Origin: Kitasatospora gansuensis
GTDB lineage: Bacteria; Actinomycetota; Actinomycetes; Streptomycetales; Streptomycetaceae
Assembly (NCBI RefSeq): GCF_014203705.1
Contig: NZ_JACHJR010000001.1
Location: 5,890,001-5,954,000, forward strand
Length of the DNA stretch: 64,000 nt
Reading direction: 5' to 3'
A model generated the notes under the pieces. The model was not told where the DNA came from. It searched no databases and worked only from the letters and a program-made list of their open reading frames with translations. How positions within the stretch are numbered: the first letter of the stretch is position 1; every line of letters begins with the position of its first letter. The position numbers were made by a program, and so were the translations under genes. Positions 1-7,354 of this stretch are shown here, piece after piece.

Positions 1-94
1 CGGCGTACAGGGCGAGACCCTCGTCCACCGGCATGAAGCCGGTCGCGGACTCGAAGGCCGCGAGTACCCCGGGGGCCGGGCGGGCGTCCGTCAT
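1..94 (-). CDS. Probable SAM-dependent methyltransferase, N-terminus only
   Basis: The first 31 codons of a minus-strand gene that runs off the left edge. The start is the ATG at 92-94. The visible peptide includes 'LAAFESATGFMP' and 'DEGLALYA'. I recall this pattern at the N-terminus of a family of actinobacterial class I SAM-dependent (O-methyltransferase-like) proteins. No SAM-binding motif lies inside the window, so the call rests on this short stretch and is weak. The gene diverges from the alcohol dehydrogenase at 291, and the palindrome at 208-225 lies in the shared upstream region. Confidence 0.45.
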   Translation of the reverse strand, partial: MTDARPAPGVLAAFESATGFMPVDEGLALYA

Positions 95-207
95 CGTGCT
101 GCTCCTGTTCGCGGGGCCCGGTCTGTGGGCCTGGTCTGTGCCTGGACCCTACTGGACGGTAGGAGGGGTTCCCGCAGGCCGGGGGATGGGGTATACCTGG
201 ACCAGTT

Positions 208-225
208 TCTAGAACTCGTTCTAGA
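208..225. promoter_or_regulatory. KstR-like TetR-family operator
   Basis: TCTAGAACTCGTTCTAGA has perfect 8-bp arms around a 2-bp centre. It fits the published KstR consensus TNNAACNNGTTNNA exactly. It sits 65 bp upstream of the alcohol dehydrogenase start and just after a possible -10 (TATACC at 192-197), where a bound repressor would block transcription. No regulator gene for it lies in the window, so the protein that binds it is inferred. Confidence 0.6.
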
Positions 226-290
226 TGAAGGCCCGCGGAGCGGTTCTGTACGCTGCTCCGACCCACTGGCGAATCCCGGGAGAAAGCCAC

Positions 291-1367
291 ATGCGCGCAG
301 CGATCCTGCACGAGACCGGCCAGGACACACTGGACGTCCGCGACGACGTCGAGGCGGTCGGTTTCGGTCCCGGGAAGGTCCGGGTCCGGCTCCGGGCCGC
401 CAGCCTGTGCCACTCGGACCTGTCGGCGATGAGCGGCGTGCTGCCGCAGCCCGCGCCGTTCGTGCCGGGCCACGAGGGGGCCGGCGACGTGATCGAGACC
501 GGTGAGGGCGTCACCGGCGTCGCGGTCGGCGACCGGGTGGTGCTCTGCTGGATGCCACCCTGCGGCAGCTGCCCGCACTGCCACCGCGGTCAGGGCCACC
601 TCTGCGTCGCCAGCCTGCGGCGGCTCGGCTCGGCCGGGTTCCGGCAGGGCGACACCGAGGTCTTCGGCTTCTACAGCACCGGCACCTTCGCCGAGGAGCT
701 GGTGGTGCCCGCCGACAGCGTGATCGTGCTGCCCGCCGACATGCCGTACGAGCTCGCCGCGCTGATCGGCTGCGGGGTGACCACCGGTCTCGGCGCGGCG
801 GTGAACACCGCCCGGGTGGAGCCCGGCAGCTCGGTCGCCGTGATCGGCGCGGGCGGGGTCGGCATCGCGGCCGTCCAGGGCGCCCGGATCTGCGGGGCGG
901 CCCGGATCACCGTGGTCGACCCGGTGGAGTCCCGGCGGACCCGCGCGCTCGCCTTCGGCGCCACCGACGCCATCGCCCCGGAGGAGCTGAAGGGCGCCGC
1001 CAAGAGCGTGGCGGGCGGCGGCTACGACTACGTCTTCGAGGCGGTCGGCCGCTCGGCCACCGTACGGGCGGCCTACGACGCGGCCCGGCGCGGCGGTGCG
1101 GTGGTGGTGATCGGCGCGGGCGCCCAGGACGACCTGGTGCAGTTCAGCATGGGCGAGCTGTTCTTCAACGAGAAGCGCGTGCTGCCCTCGATGTACGGCG
1201 GCGGCGACATCCGGCGGACCACCGCCCGGGCGATCGAGCTCTGGCGGGCCGGGCGGCTGGACCTGGCGGGCATGATCACGCACCGGGTCGAGCTGGCCGA
1301 CGTGAACGAGGCGATCGCCCAGATGCGCAGTGGCGAGGCGCTGCGCACGGTCATCACCCTGGGCTGA
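291..1367 (+). CDS. Zinc-dependent alcohol dehydrogenase (MDR superfamily)
   Basis: A 358-residue medium-chain dehydrogenase/reductase that oxidises an alcohol or reduces an aldehyde with a nicotinamide cofactor. Visible features are the catalytic-zinc residues C40 and H61-E62 (PGHEGAG), a structural-zinc cluster C91/C94/C97/C105, and a Rossmann motif GAGGVG followed by an Asp-ending strand (TVVDP). I chose the ATG at 291 because GGGAG precedes it and the family begins with 'MRAA'. An in-frame ATG at 225 overlaps the operator and has no ribosome site. The gene stands alone with its own terminator. The KstR-like operator suggests a role in lipid, sterol or fatty alcohol metabolism, but the substrate cannot be read from sequence. 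Confidence 0.88.
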   Translation: MRAAILHETGQDTLDVRDDVEAVGFGPGKVRVRLRAASLCHSDLSAMSGVLPQPAPFVPGHEGAGDVIETGEGVTGVAVGDRVVLCWMPPCGSCPHCHRGQGHLCVASLRRLGSAGFRQGDTEVFGFYSTGTFAEELVVPADSVIVLPADMPYELAALIGCGVTTGLGAAVNTARVEPGSSVAVIGAGGVGIAAVQGARICGAARITVVDPVESRRTRALAFGATDAIAPEELKGAAKSVAGGGYDYVFEAVGRSATVRAAYDAARRGGAVVVIGAGAQDDLVQFSMGELFFNEKRVLPSMYGGGDIRRTTARAIELWRAGRLDLAGMITHRVELADVNEAIAQMRSGEALRTVITLG

Positions 1368-1370
1368 CGG

Positions 1371-1415
1371 CTGACGGTCCGGCAGACCCGCTGCCCGCGG
1401 GTGCCGGACCGTCAG
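1371..1415. terminator. Hairpin terminator after the alcohol dehydrogenase
   Basis: Perfect 14-bp inverted repeat (CTGACGGTCCGGCA at 1371-1384 and its complement at 1402-1415) around a 17-nt loop, starting 4 nt after the dehydrogenase stop. It lacks a U-tract, as is common in Streptomyces. It separates convergent transcription units and may work in both directions. Confidence 0.7.
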
Positions 1416-1427
1416 CGGACGAACGGG

Positions 1428-1583
1428 TCAGCGGCGGTGACGGCCGTGCGGGTCCGCGTCGGGCCGGTCGTCGGGGGCGGTGTCGCCCCGGTGGCGGCCG
1501 TGCACGGCGCTCTCGGAGCGGTCCGTGCCGGAGGCGGGCCCGGTGCCGTCGTGCTGGGTGGTGTCGGTACGGGTCTCGGACAT
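1428..1583 (-). CDS. Small hydrophilic protein with HGRHR repeats
   Basis: A 51-residue ORF reading M-S-E-T-R-T-D, with an ATG at 1581-1583 and a good ribosome site (GGAGAAG) 7 nt upstream. It is rich in Asp, Thr, Arg and His, has no hydrophobic segment, and carries two copies of the motif HGRHR (around residues 28-32 and at the C-terminus). Similar short 'HG(R/K)HR' proteins occur in Streptomyces, but I know of no function. It lies 87 nt downstream of the last lanthipeptide transporter gene on the same strand and could be read by the same transcript. The strong ribosome site argues that it is real. Confidence 0.55.
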   Translation of the reverse strand: MSETRTDTTQHDGTGPASGTDRSESAVHGRHRGDTAPDDRPDADPHGRHRR

Positions 1584-1670
1584 GTCTTTGCTTCTCCGTG
1601 CGAGGGTGCGGTTCTGCGGGGTACGCGAGTCACCATATCCAGCGATTCAGCGGCCTACCCCTTGACACGA

Positions 1671-3416
1671 TCACGGCCCGGGCACGATTGCCAGTCCGTC
1701 CGGCTGCGGCAGGGCCGAGCCCAGCCAGTGGCCGACCAGCTCGCGGTAGAGCGGGGAGAGCACCTGGAGGTCGCCGTGACGGGCGGTCAGGCCCCGGCCC
1801 GCGTCGAGCAGGAGCACCCGGTCGGCCCGCAGGGCGGAGCCGATCCGGTGCGCGATCACCACCAGGGTGCCGGGCCGGGCGGCGAACGCGGCCTCGGCCA
1901 CCGCCTCGGCCTGGGCGTCCAGGTGGCAGGTCGCCTCGTCCAGCACCACCACGGGCGCGGGGGAGAGGTACGTCCGGACCAGGGCCAGCAGTTGGCGCTC
2001 CCCCGCGGAGAGGGTGGCCGGGTCGGGCAGCTCGGCCGCCGGGCCGCCGAGCCGTTCCAGCAGCTCCGCCGCGCCCAACAGCTCGGCGGCCTCGGTGAGT
2101 TGACGGTCGGTCGCGTCCGGGCGGAGCCAGCGCAGGTTCTCCCCGACGGTGCCCGCGAACAGGTACGCCTCCTGCGGGAGCAGCGCGACCAGCCCGGCCC
2201 TGGCCCGGTCCGGCAGGGTGTGCGGGGCGGCGCCGCCGACGGTCACGGCCCCCTGCTGGGGCGGGAGCAACCCGGCCAGCAGGGCGGCCAGGGTGGACTT
2301 GCCCGCGCCGCTCGGGCCGACCACGGCGAGGTGCTCGCCCGGCGCCAGGGTCAGGTCGAGCGCGCTGAACACCGGCTCGGCCGCCGCACCGTGGGCGTGG
2401 TGCAGTCCCCGCACCCGGACTACGGCATCCTCGGCGGGCTCCTGGCCCACGGCCGGCCGACCGATGGGGCGGGGCAGCGTGGCCAGCCGGTCGAGCACCA
2501 CGGCGAGCTCCAGCAGCCAGCTGCCGACCATGCCCGCCAGGCTGCGGACGGCCGGTTCGAGCTGCTGCACCAGGTAGGCCGCGACGCCGAGCAGTTGACC
2601 GGTGGTCAGATACCGGTGGCCGAGCAGCCAGGGCGCGGCCGCGACCACCAGGAGCAGCGGCAGCCGGCCGCCGACCGCCACCGTGAGGGTACGGAGCGCG
2701 GCGGCCCGGCCGAGCGCGCGGACCGCCGCGCCCTGGGCCAGTACGGCGGCACCGACCGCACGCTCCACTCGGGCCTGCGCGCCGCAGGCGGTGATGTCCC
2801 GGACCCCGGCGAAGGCCAGCCCCGCTTCGGCGGCCACTCGTTCGTCGGCCAGCACCACCGCGCGCTGACGGGCCACCAGCGGACCGAGCAGCCGGGCGAA
2901 CAGCAGGCCGCCGACCAGCAGCGGCGGCAGCACCAGCGGCAGGGTGACCGGCGCGAGCACGGCGAGGCCGAGCACGGCCGCCAGCACGGTGATGCCCACG
3001 CTGCGCAGCGTACGCAGCAGGGTGGCCGTCAACTGTCGGGCGGACTCCACCTGTTCGGTCAGCCTGGCCACCTCGGCGGGGCCGTCGCCGGTCGGCTCGG
3101 CCCGGCCCAGGGCACTGCGCACCACCCGGCGGACCAGGGCGTCCCGCAGTGGCTCCACCACCGCCGCCACGTACGGGAAGGCGGCCCGGGCCGCGTACGC
3201 GCGGACCCCGACGGCGGCCGCGAAGGCGGCCAGCCAGGCGAAGCCGACGGCGGGCCGGCCGGCCAGGAAGCCCCGGTCGGTGGCGGCGGCGATCAGCAGG
3301 CCGGAGAGCAGCGAGGGTAGCGCCTCCGCCGCCGACCAGACCAGCACCCGCACCAAGGCCGTTCTGGTGGTGGCGAGTTGGGTGCGCAGCAGGGCCCAGC
3401 CGGGCGAGCGGTTCAT
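1671..3416 (-). CDS. ABC exporter half-transporter, lanthipeptide locus (catalytic-site subunit)
   Basis: 581 residues: an N-terminal membrane domain with several hydrophobic segments (about 30-310) and a C-terminal nucleotide-binding domain. Walker A is GPSGAGKS (Lys 373), the signature is LSAGE, and Walker B ends in LDEAT with the catalytic Glu intact. Its start overlaps the stop of the preceding ABC gene by 4 nt (3413-3416), so the two are translationally coupled and probably form a heterodimer. It has no C39 peptidase domain, so it cannot process a leader itself. By position it most likely exports the modified lanthipeptide made by the upstream genes. Confidence 0.88.
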   Translation of the reverse strand: MNRSPGWALLRTQLATTRTALVRVLVWSAAEALPSLLSGLLIAAATDRGFLAGRPAVGFAWLAAFAAAVGVRAYAARAAFPYVAAVVEPLRDALVRRVVRSALGRAEPTGDGPAEVARLTEQVESARQLTATLLRTLRSVGITVLAAVLGLAVLAPVTLPLVLPPLLVGGLLFARLLGPLVARQRAVVLADERVAAEAGLAFAGVRDITACGAQARVERAVGAAVLAQGAAVRALGRAAALRTLTVAVGGRLPLLLVVAAAPWLLGHRYLTTGQLLGVAAYLVQQLEPAVRSLAGMVGSWLLELAVVLDRLATLPRPIGRPAVGQEPAEDAVVRVRGLHHAHGAAAEPVFSALDLTLAPGEHLAVVGPSGAGKSTLAALLAGLLPPQQGAVTVGGAAPHTLPDRARAGLVALLPQEAYLFAGTVGENLRWLRPDATDRQLTEAAELLGAAELLERLGGPAAELPDPATLSAGERQLLALVRTYLSPAPVVVLDEATCHLDAQAEAVAEAAFAARPGTLVVIAHRIGSALRADRVLLLDAGRGLTARHGDLQVLSPLYRELVGHWLGSALPQPDGLAIVPGP

Positions 3417-5017
3417 GAAGCGCTCCTCGGCGCGGGGACGGTGCTCAGGCAGGCCAGGGTCGCGCGGTAGTCCGGATCCTTGACCAGGGTGGTGTGCGGG
3501 GCCAGTGCGCGCAGTCGGCCGCCGTCCAGCCAGGCGACCAGGTCGGCGCGGGCGGCGGCGCCCGGGCGGTGGGCGACCAGCAGCCGGGTCCGGCCCGCCG
3601 TGGCGAGGGTCAGCGCCTCGGTCACCTGGTGCTCGGTGGCCAGGTCGAGACTGGAGGTGGCGTCGTCCAGGATCATCACCCGGGGCCGCTGGGCGAGCAG
3701 TCTGGCCAGCCCGAGGCGCTGCAACTCGCCGCCGGAGAGCCGGAGTTCTGCGGTCGGAGTGGCGTCGCCGCGGGGCAGACGGGCCAGGAAGCCGTCGGCC
3801 CGGGCGGCCCGGGTCTCGGCCGGGCCCGCACCCTCCAGGGCCTCGCCCACGGTGGCGCCGACCAGCGCCGGGCGCTCGAAGGCGTACCCGACGGCCGATC
3901 GCCGCTGCCCGGGGGCGAGTTCGGCGATCGGGACGCCGTCGATCAGCACCAGCCCGCTGTCGGGGGTGCGCAGCCCGCCCGCGACGGCGGCGAGCAGGGA
4001 CTTGCCGGAGCCGGAGCGGCCGACCAGCGCGACCGTCCGGCCGCCCGGGACGGTGAGGTCGAGCGGGCCGAGCAGACCCGCGACGCTCACTCCGATCAGG
4101 GTCAACTCGCCAGGACCGTCCGGCAGATCGCGGAAGCCAGGAGGCGGTGCCGGCAGGGCGAGCAGCTCGGCCACCCGTTCCCGGCCGGCCCGGGCGTGCG
4201 CCACTCCGGCCAGGGCCTCGACCTGCTCGAAGAAGCCCAGGCCGAGCGCGGCCCAGCCGGCCGCGGCGGCCAGTTCGCCGGGGCGCAGCGTCCCGTTCGA
4301 GAGCTGCAGGCCCGCGGTGGTCAGCACGCTCAGCTCGACCAGGGCGACCAGCAGGGTGGCCTGCCAGACCGTCCGGCGCTGGGTCTGCCAGAGGGCGTGC
4401 CCGGCCTCGGCGAGCCGGGGGAGCGGGGCCAGCACCCGGGCGGTCTCGGTCTCCCGGGCCCCGGCGGCGTGGATGCTGCGCAGTCCGGCCAGCGCGCCGG
4501 TCAGCCGGGCCGCCAGCTCGGACTGGACCTGCTGGTAGCGGGTGAACGCCTGGGCCGCGTCGCGCAGGAACAGCCGGATCAGCACCACCCCGGGCAGCAC
4601 CCCGGCGAAGAACGCGGCGGCCAGCCAGGGCGAGAGCAGCGCGAGGCCGAGTACGGCCCCGAGTGAGGTGAGCAGTGCGGTCGCGGCGGTGATCCGGGAC
4701 GGCAGCGCGCCGCCCGCGTCGGCGGCCGAGCCGACCAGCCGGGCGGTCAGGTCACCGGTGGCCGGTCCGTCCGGGTTCGGGCCGAGGGTGAGCACCCGGC
4801 GCAGCAGGCGCTGCCGCAGCTCGACCGTGGTGCCGGCGGCCACCGCCGGGCCGGACAGCGTGGCGAACGCCCCCGCCAGGGCGCCGACCAGCAGCACCGC
4901 GCCGAGCAGCAGGGCGGGCCCGCCGTCGATCGCCCGGCCCACCGCACCGGGCAGCGCGAGGGTCGCGGCCGCCTCGACCGGTACGGCCACCGAGAGCACG
5001 ATCACCCAGCCGCGCAT
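3413..5017 (-). CDS. ABC exporter half-transporter, lanthipeptide locus (degenerate-site subunit)
   Basis: 534 residues: membrane domain about 1-290, nucleotide-binding domain about 300-534. Walker A is GRSGSGKS (Lys 339) and the signature is LSGGE near 428. Walker B reads MILDDAT, so the position normally held by catalytic Glu is Asp 452. This is the pattern of heterodimeric exporters with one degenerate ATP site, and its partner at 1671-3416 keeps the Glu. AGGAGG precedes the ATG at 5017. It lies 101 nt downstream of the precursor peptide gene, behind a strong hairpin. Confidence 0.88.
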   Translation of the reverse strand: MRGWVIVLSVAVPVEAAATLALPGAVGRAIDGGPALLLGAVLLVGALAGAFATLSGPAVAAGTTVELRQRLLRRVLTLGPNPDGPATGDLTARLVGSAADAGGALPSRITAATALLTSLGAVLGLALLSPWLAAAFFAGVLPGVVLIRLFLRDAAQAFTRYQQVQSELAARLTGALAGLRSIHAAGARETETARVLAPLPRLAEAGHALWQTQRRTVWQATLLVALVELSVLTTAGLQLSNGTLRPGELAAAAGWAALGLGFFEQVEALAGVAHARAGRERVAELLALPAPPPGFRDLPDGPGELTLIGVSVAGLLGPLDLTVPGGRTVALVGRSGSGKSLLAAVAGGLRTPDSGLVLIDGVPIAELAPGQRRSAVGYAFERPALVGATVGEALEGAGPAETRAARADGFLARLPRGDATPTAELRLSGGELQRLGLARLLAQRPRVMILDDATSSLDLATEHQVTEALTLATAGRTRLLVAHRPGAAARADLVAWLDGGRLRALAPHTTLVKDPDYRATLACLSTVPAPRSAS

Positions 5018-5060
5018 GGCGCCGCCTCCTGACGGTGTGAAAGGGGTACGTACGGCCGGA

Positions 5061-5097
5061 GCCGTGCCCGCTCCCCCCGGGAGGGAGCGGGCACGGC
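5061..5097 (-). terminator. Strong hairpin between lanthipeptide precursor and transporter genes
   Basis: Perfect 14-bp inverted repeat: GCCGTGCCCGCTCC at 5061-5074 and its complement at 5084-5097, with a 9-nt loop. There is no U-tract on the transcribed side. In this position it is likely a partial terminator or an mRNA-stabilising hairpin that raises precursor peptide output over transporter output, as in many RiPP operons. Confidence 0.65.
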
Positions 5098-5118
5098 CCC
5101 GTGCGAACTGCCGACCTA

Positions 5119-5253
5119 CTAGCTGATGGTGAAGATCAGGCAGGTCAGGATGAGACAGGTGAACTGGCAGCCGCCGCCGTGCCCGCCCAGCTCGACGGCC
5201 TCGGTCTCCGGCAGGTCCTGCAGAGCGGCCAGGTCGGTCTCGAAGTTCTCCAT
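5119..5253 (-). CDS. lanA: Lanthipeptide precursor peptide (class IV/III type)
   Basis: A 44-residue peptide with a strong ribosome site (GGGGAGGA) before the ATG at 5253. The leader begins MENFETDL and contains LQDLPETEAV. This resembles class IV precursors such as VenA of the venezuelin locus (MEN..., LPETDPV) and the LxLQ leaders of class III. A Gly-rich stretch GGHGGG (23-28) is followed by the core CQFTCLILTCLIFTIS (29-44), with Cys at 29, 33, 38 and Thr/Ser at 32, 37, 42, 44. It lies between the protease and the transporters. The Cys-before-Thr order is unusual. The family call is firm from context; the ring pattern is unknown. Confidence 0.85.
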   Translation of the reverse strand: MENFETDLAALQDLPETEAVELGGHGGGCQFTCLILTCLIFTIS

Positions 5254-5293
5254 GGTGGGTCCTCCCCTTGATGGTCCGTCACCCGCACTGCGC

Positions 5294-5327
5294 GGGCGAC
5301 GTCGCCCCTGGCCCGGTCGGGCCAGGG
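5294..5327 (-). promoter_or_regulatory. Overlapping hairpins between protease and precursor genes
   Basis: In the 81-nt gap between protease stop and precursor start lie GGGCGAC/GTCGCCC (5294-5307, a perfect 14-bp palindrome) and CCCTGGCCC-GGTC-GGGCCAGGG (5306-5327, 9-bp stem with tetraloop). They share two bases and are mutually exclusive. They may process or attenuate the transcript entering the precursor gene. I saw no convincing separate promoter. Confidence 0.45.
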
Positions 5328-5334
5328 AAGTCTG

Positions 5335-7299
5335 TTAGGTGGGCCGGCCGGTGCGCAGGAAGGCGGCCAGCAGCTCGTGCAGCACGGCCGCGCCCTCCTC
5401 GGCGAGCACCTCGTGCCCGGCCCCGGCGGCCTCGACGTAGCGGAAGTCCGATCCCTCCGCGCGGCCCAGCCGCAGCAACTCGTGCCGCAGTGCCCGGGAC
5501 TGACTGACCGGCACCACCTCGTCCCGGTCGCCGTGCACGATCAGCAGCGGTGTGCCGATCCGGTGCGCCAGCTGGAGCACGTCCCGGGGGCCGCGCTGGT
5601 CGTCGATCGGATCGCCGCCGCCCAGCCGGGTGGTGAGCGCCCGGACCGGGGCGGCCGCCTCGGCCAGCAGCCGGGCGCCGGACAGGAACGGGGCCACCAC
5701 CGCACACCGGGCGACCTGCCCGGCCGGCGCGTGGGCGGCGGCCAGCAGGGCCAGGAAGGCGCCGTAGCTGACCCCGAACAGCGCGGGCGGCTCCAGCCCG
5801 AGCGCCGCCCGCTGGCCCGCCACGCCCTCCAGCAGGTGCAGCACATCGGCCAGATCGGGACCGCCCCAGGCACCCCGGACGGCCATCGCGTGCTCCGTCC
5901 CGTAACCGGTGGAACCGCGCTGATTGGGCGCCAGCACCGCCAGGCCCTCGGCCGCCATCCGCTGCAGCGCCGGGTCGAACTCCAGCCGCCAGGCATCGGC
6001 CGGTCCGCCGTGCAGCGCCAGTACCAGGTGCGGAGAGCTCAGCCAGGCGTCGCCGCCGTAGACCACCGCTTCGATCGGCCCGGCGGGGCCGGCCAGTTCG
6101 AGGCTCTGGGCCGAGTGCCAGCGGCCGCCGTCGCCGGGCCCCGTACTGCCGTCCAGCCGCCAGCCCACCGGTCCGCCCGTACCCCAACTGGGGTGCGCCG
6201 GACGGTCGTTGCCGCTGCCCAGCGGGGCGAGCTGCAACGGCAGCGGTACGGCCGCCGCCTGGGTCGGCTGTCCGAGCTCCACCAATACGTCCACCTCCAT
6301 GGTGGCCAGCGCGGCGGGGTGATCGGGGGCGGAGTACGGCATCCGCAGGCCCGCCGCCGACCAGTGGCCGATCGCGCCGAGCCGCCCGGGCGGTACGGGA
6401 AGCGGGGTGAGCCGGTTGAGTTCGGGGTGCCAGAGGGTGAGGGCGGAGGAGGCGCCGTGGTCGACCTGCAGGACCACCCGTCGGCCGTCGGGGCCGGAGT
6501 GCCGGTCCAGGGCGATCGGCCGCAGGAAGACGCCAGGCACGTGCAGGGAGTCGGGGAACCGCAGCGGCTGCTGTCCGCCGAGCAGGCCCCAGCCGAGCCG
6601 GTCGGAGCCGGTGGCGTCGCTGCGCACCATCGCGAAGCGGGTGTCCGGGTCGTACAGTGCCAGCCGGTCGTTGCTCTGCTCGCCGATCTCCAACAGCGGT
6701 GTGACCTGGCCGAGTTCGAGATCCAGCACCACCGTGCGGACCTTCCCCTGCTGCACCCGGTCGAGGGCCAGCAGGCGGCCGGTGTGATCCAGCCAGACCC
6801 CGCCGCCGTGCAGCCCGGGCAGCTCGGCGACCTCTATCGGCGCCGTACCGTCGGCCGGGACCAGCCAGACCGTGGTGACCGGCCGGGTGTCGGTGCCGAG
6901 GGCGACCGCGACCGGCGCACCGGCCGGCCGCTGCCCGCCGGGCATCGCCAGCAGCCGCAGGCCGGGGCGCCGGATCGTGGCCAACTCCTGTTCGAAGGTG
7001 GGGTGTTCGGCGGTCGGCGCGGAGAGCAGCAGCAGCGTGTGCCGGTCCCCGTCGTGGCGGCAGACCAGCACCCGGCCGTCCGGCAGGCTGATCAGCTGCG
7101 AGTGCAGGCTCTCCGAACGGTTGCCCGGCAGCGGGAGTGCGGTCGGCTCGGCCGGGCCCTCGGCGGGCAGCCGCCAGCTCTCGGCGTACCAGCCGCCGTC
7201 CGCCCCGGCGGCCAGGCAGGCCGCGTGCGAGCCGTCGAGGGCGAAGGTGAAGCTCAGACGGCGCAGTGCCTGGGCGGTGGTGCGAGTGGCGGTGTTCAT
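5335..7299 (-). CDS. S9-family (prolyl oligopeptidase-like) peptidase, likely leader protease
   Basis: 654 residues. An N-terminal beta-propeller-like region (about 1-400) precedes an alpha/beta-hydrolase domain with the S9 nucleophile motif GVSYG (Ser 511), Asp 593 in HGDRDEVVP and His 629 in GAGHEV. Ser, Asp and His are in family order and spacing. AGGAGGT precedes the ATG at 7299. There is no signal peptide, so it acts in the cytoplasm. FlaP of the flavipeptin locus is a prolyl oligopeptidase that trims a class III lanthipeptide leader after Pro. The precursor here has a single Pro (P15 in LQDLPET). I infer the same role, possibly followed by further trimming. The gene sits between synthetase and precursor. 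Confidence 0.85.
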   Translation of the reverse strand: MNTATRTTAQALRRLSFTFALDGSHAACLAAGADGGWYAESWRLPAEGPAEPTALPLPGNRSESLHSQLISLPDGRVLVCRHDGDRHTLLLLSAPTAEHPTFEQELATIRRPGLRLLAMPGGQRPAGAPVAVALGTDTRPVTTVWLVPADGTAPIEVAELPGLHGGGVWLDHTGRLLALDRVQQGKVRTVVLDLELGQVTPLLEIGEQSNDRLALYDPDTRFAMVRSDATGSDRLGWGLLGGQQPLRFPDSLHVPGVFLRPIALDRHSGPDGRRVVLQVDHGASSALTLWHPELNRLTPLPVPPGRLGAIGHWSAAGLRMPYSAPDHPAALATMEVDVLVELGQPTQAAAVPLPLQLAPLGSGNDRPAHPSWGTGGPVGWRLDGSTGPGDGGRWHSAQSLELAGPAGPIEAVVYGGDAWLSSPHLVLALHGGPADAWRLEFDPALQRMAAEGLAVLAPNQRGSTGYGTEHAMAVRGAWGGPDLADVLHLLEGVAGQRAALGLEPPALFGVSYGAFLALLAAAHAPAGQVARCAVVAPFLSGARLLAEAAAPVRALTTRLGGGDPIDDQRGPRDVLQLAHRIGTPLLIVHGDRDEVVPVSQSRALRHELLRLGRAEGSDFRYVEAAGAGHEVLAEEGAAVLHELLAAFLRTGRPT

Positions 7300-7354
7300 C
7301 CGGGCTCACCTCCTCGGGTGGGTCGGTCCTGGTCGGTCGGTCAGTGCTGGTCGG

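Noticed and set aside
1401..3320. Long plus-strand open frame across the transporter gene
   Set aside because: Gly/Gln/Arg/His-rich translation with no domain. It is the reverse-strand shadow of the GC-rich ABC gene at 1671-3416, which has full ABC motifs.
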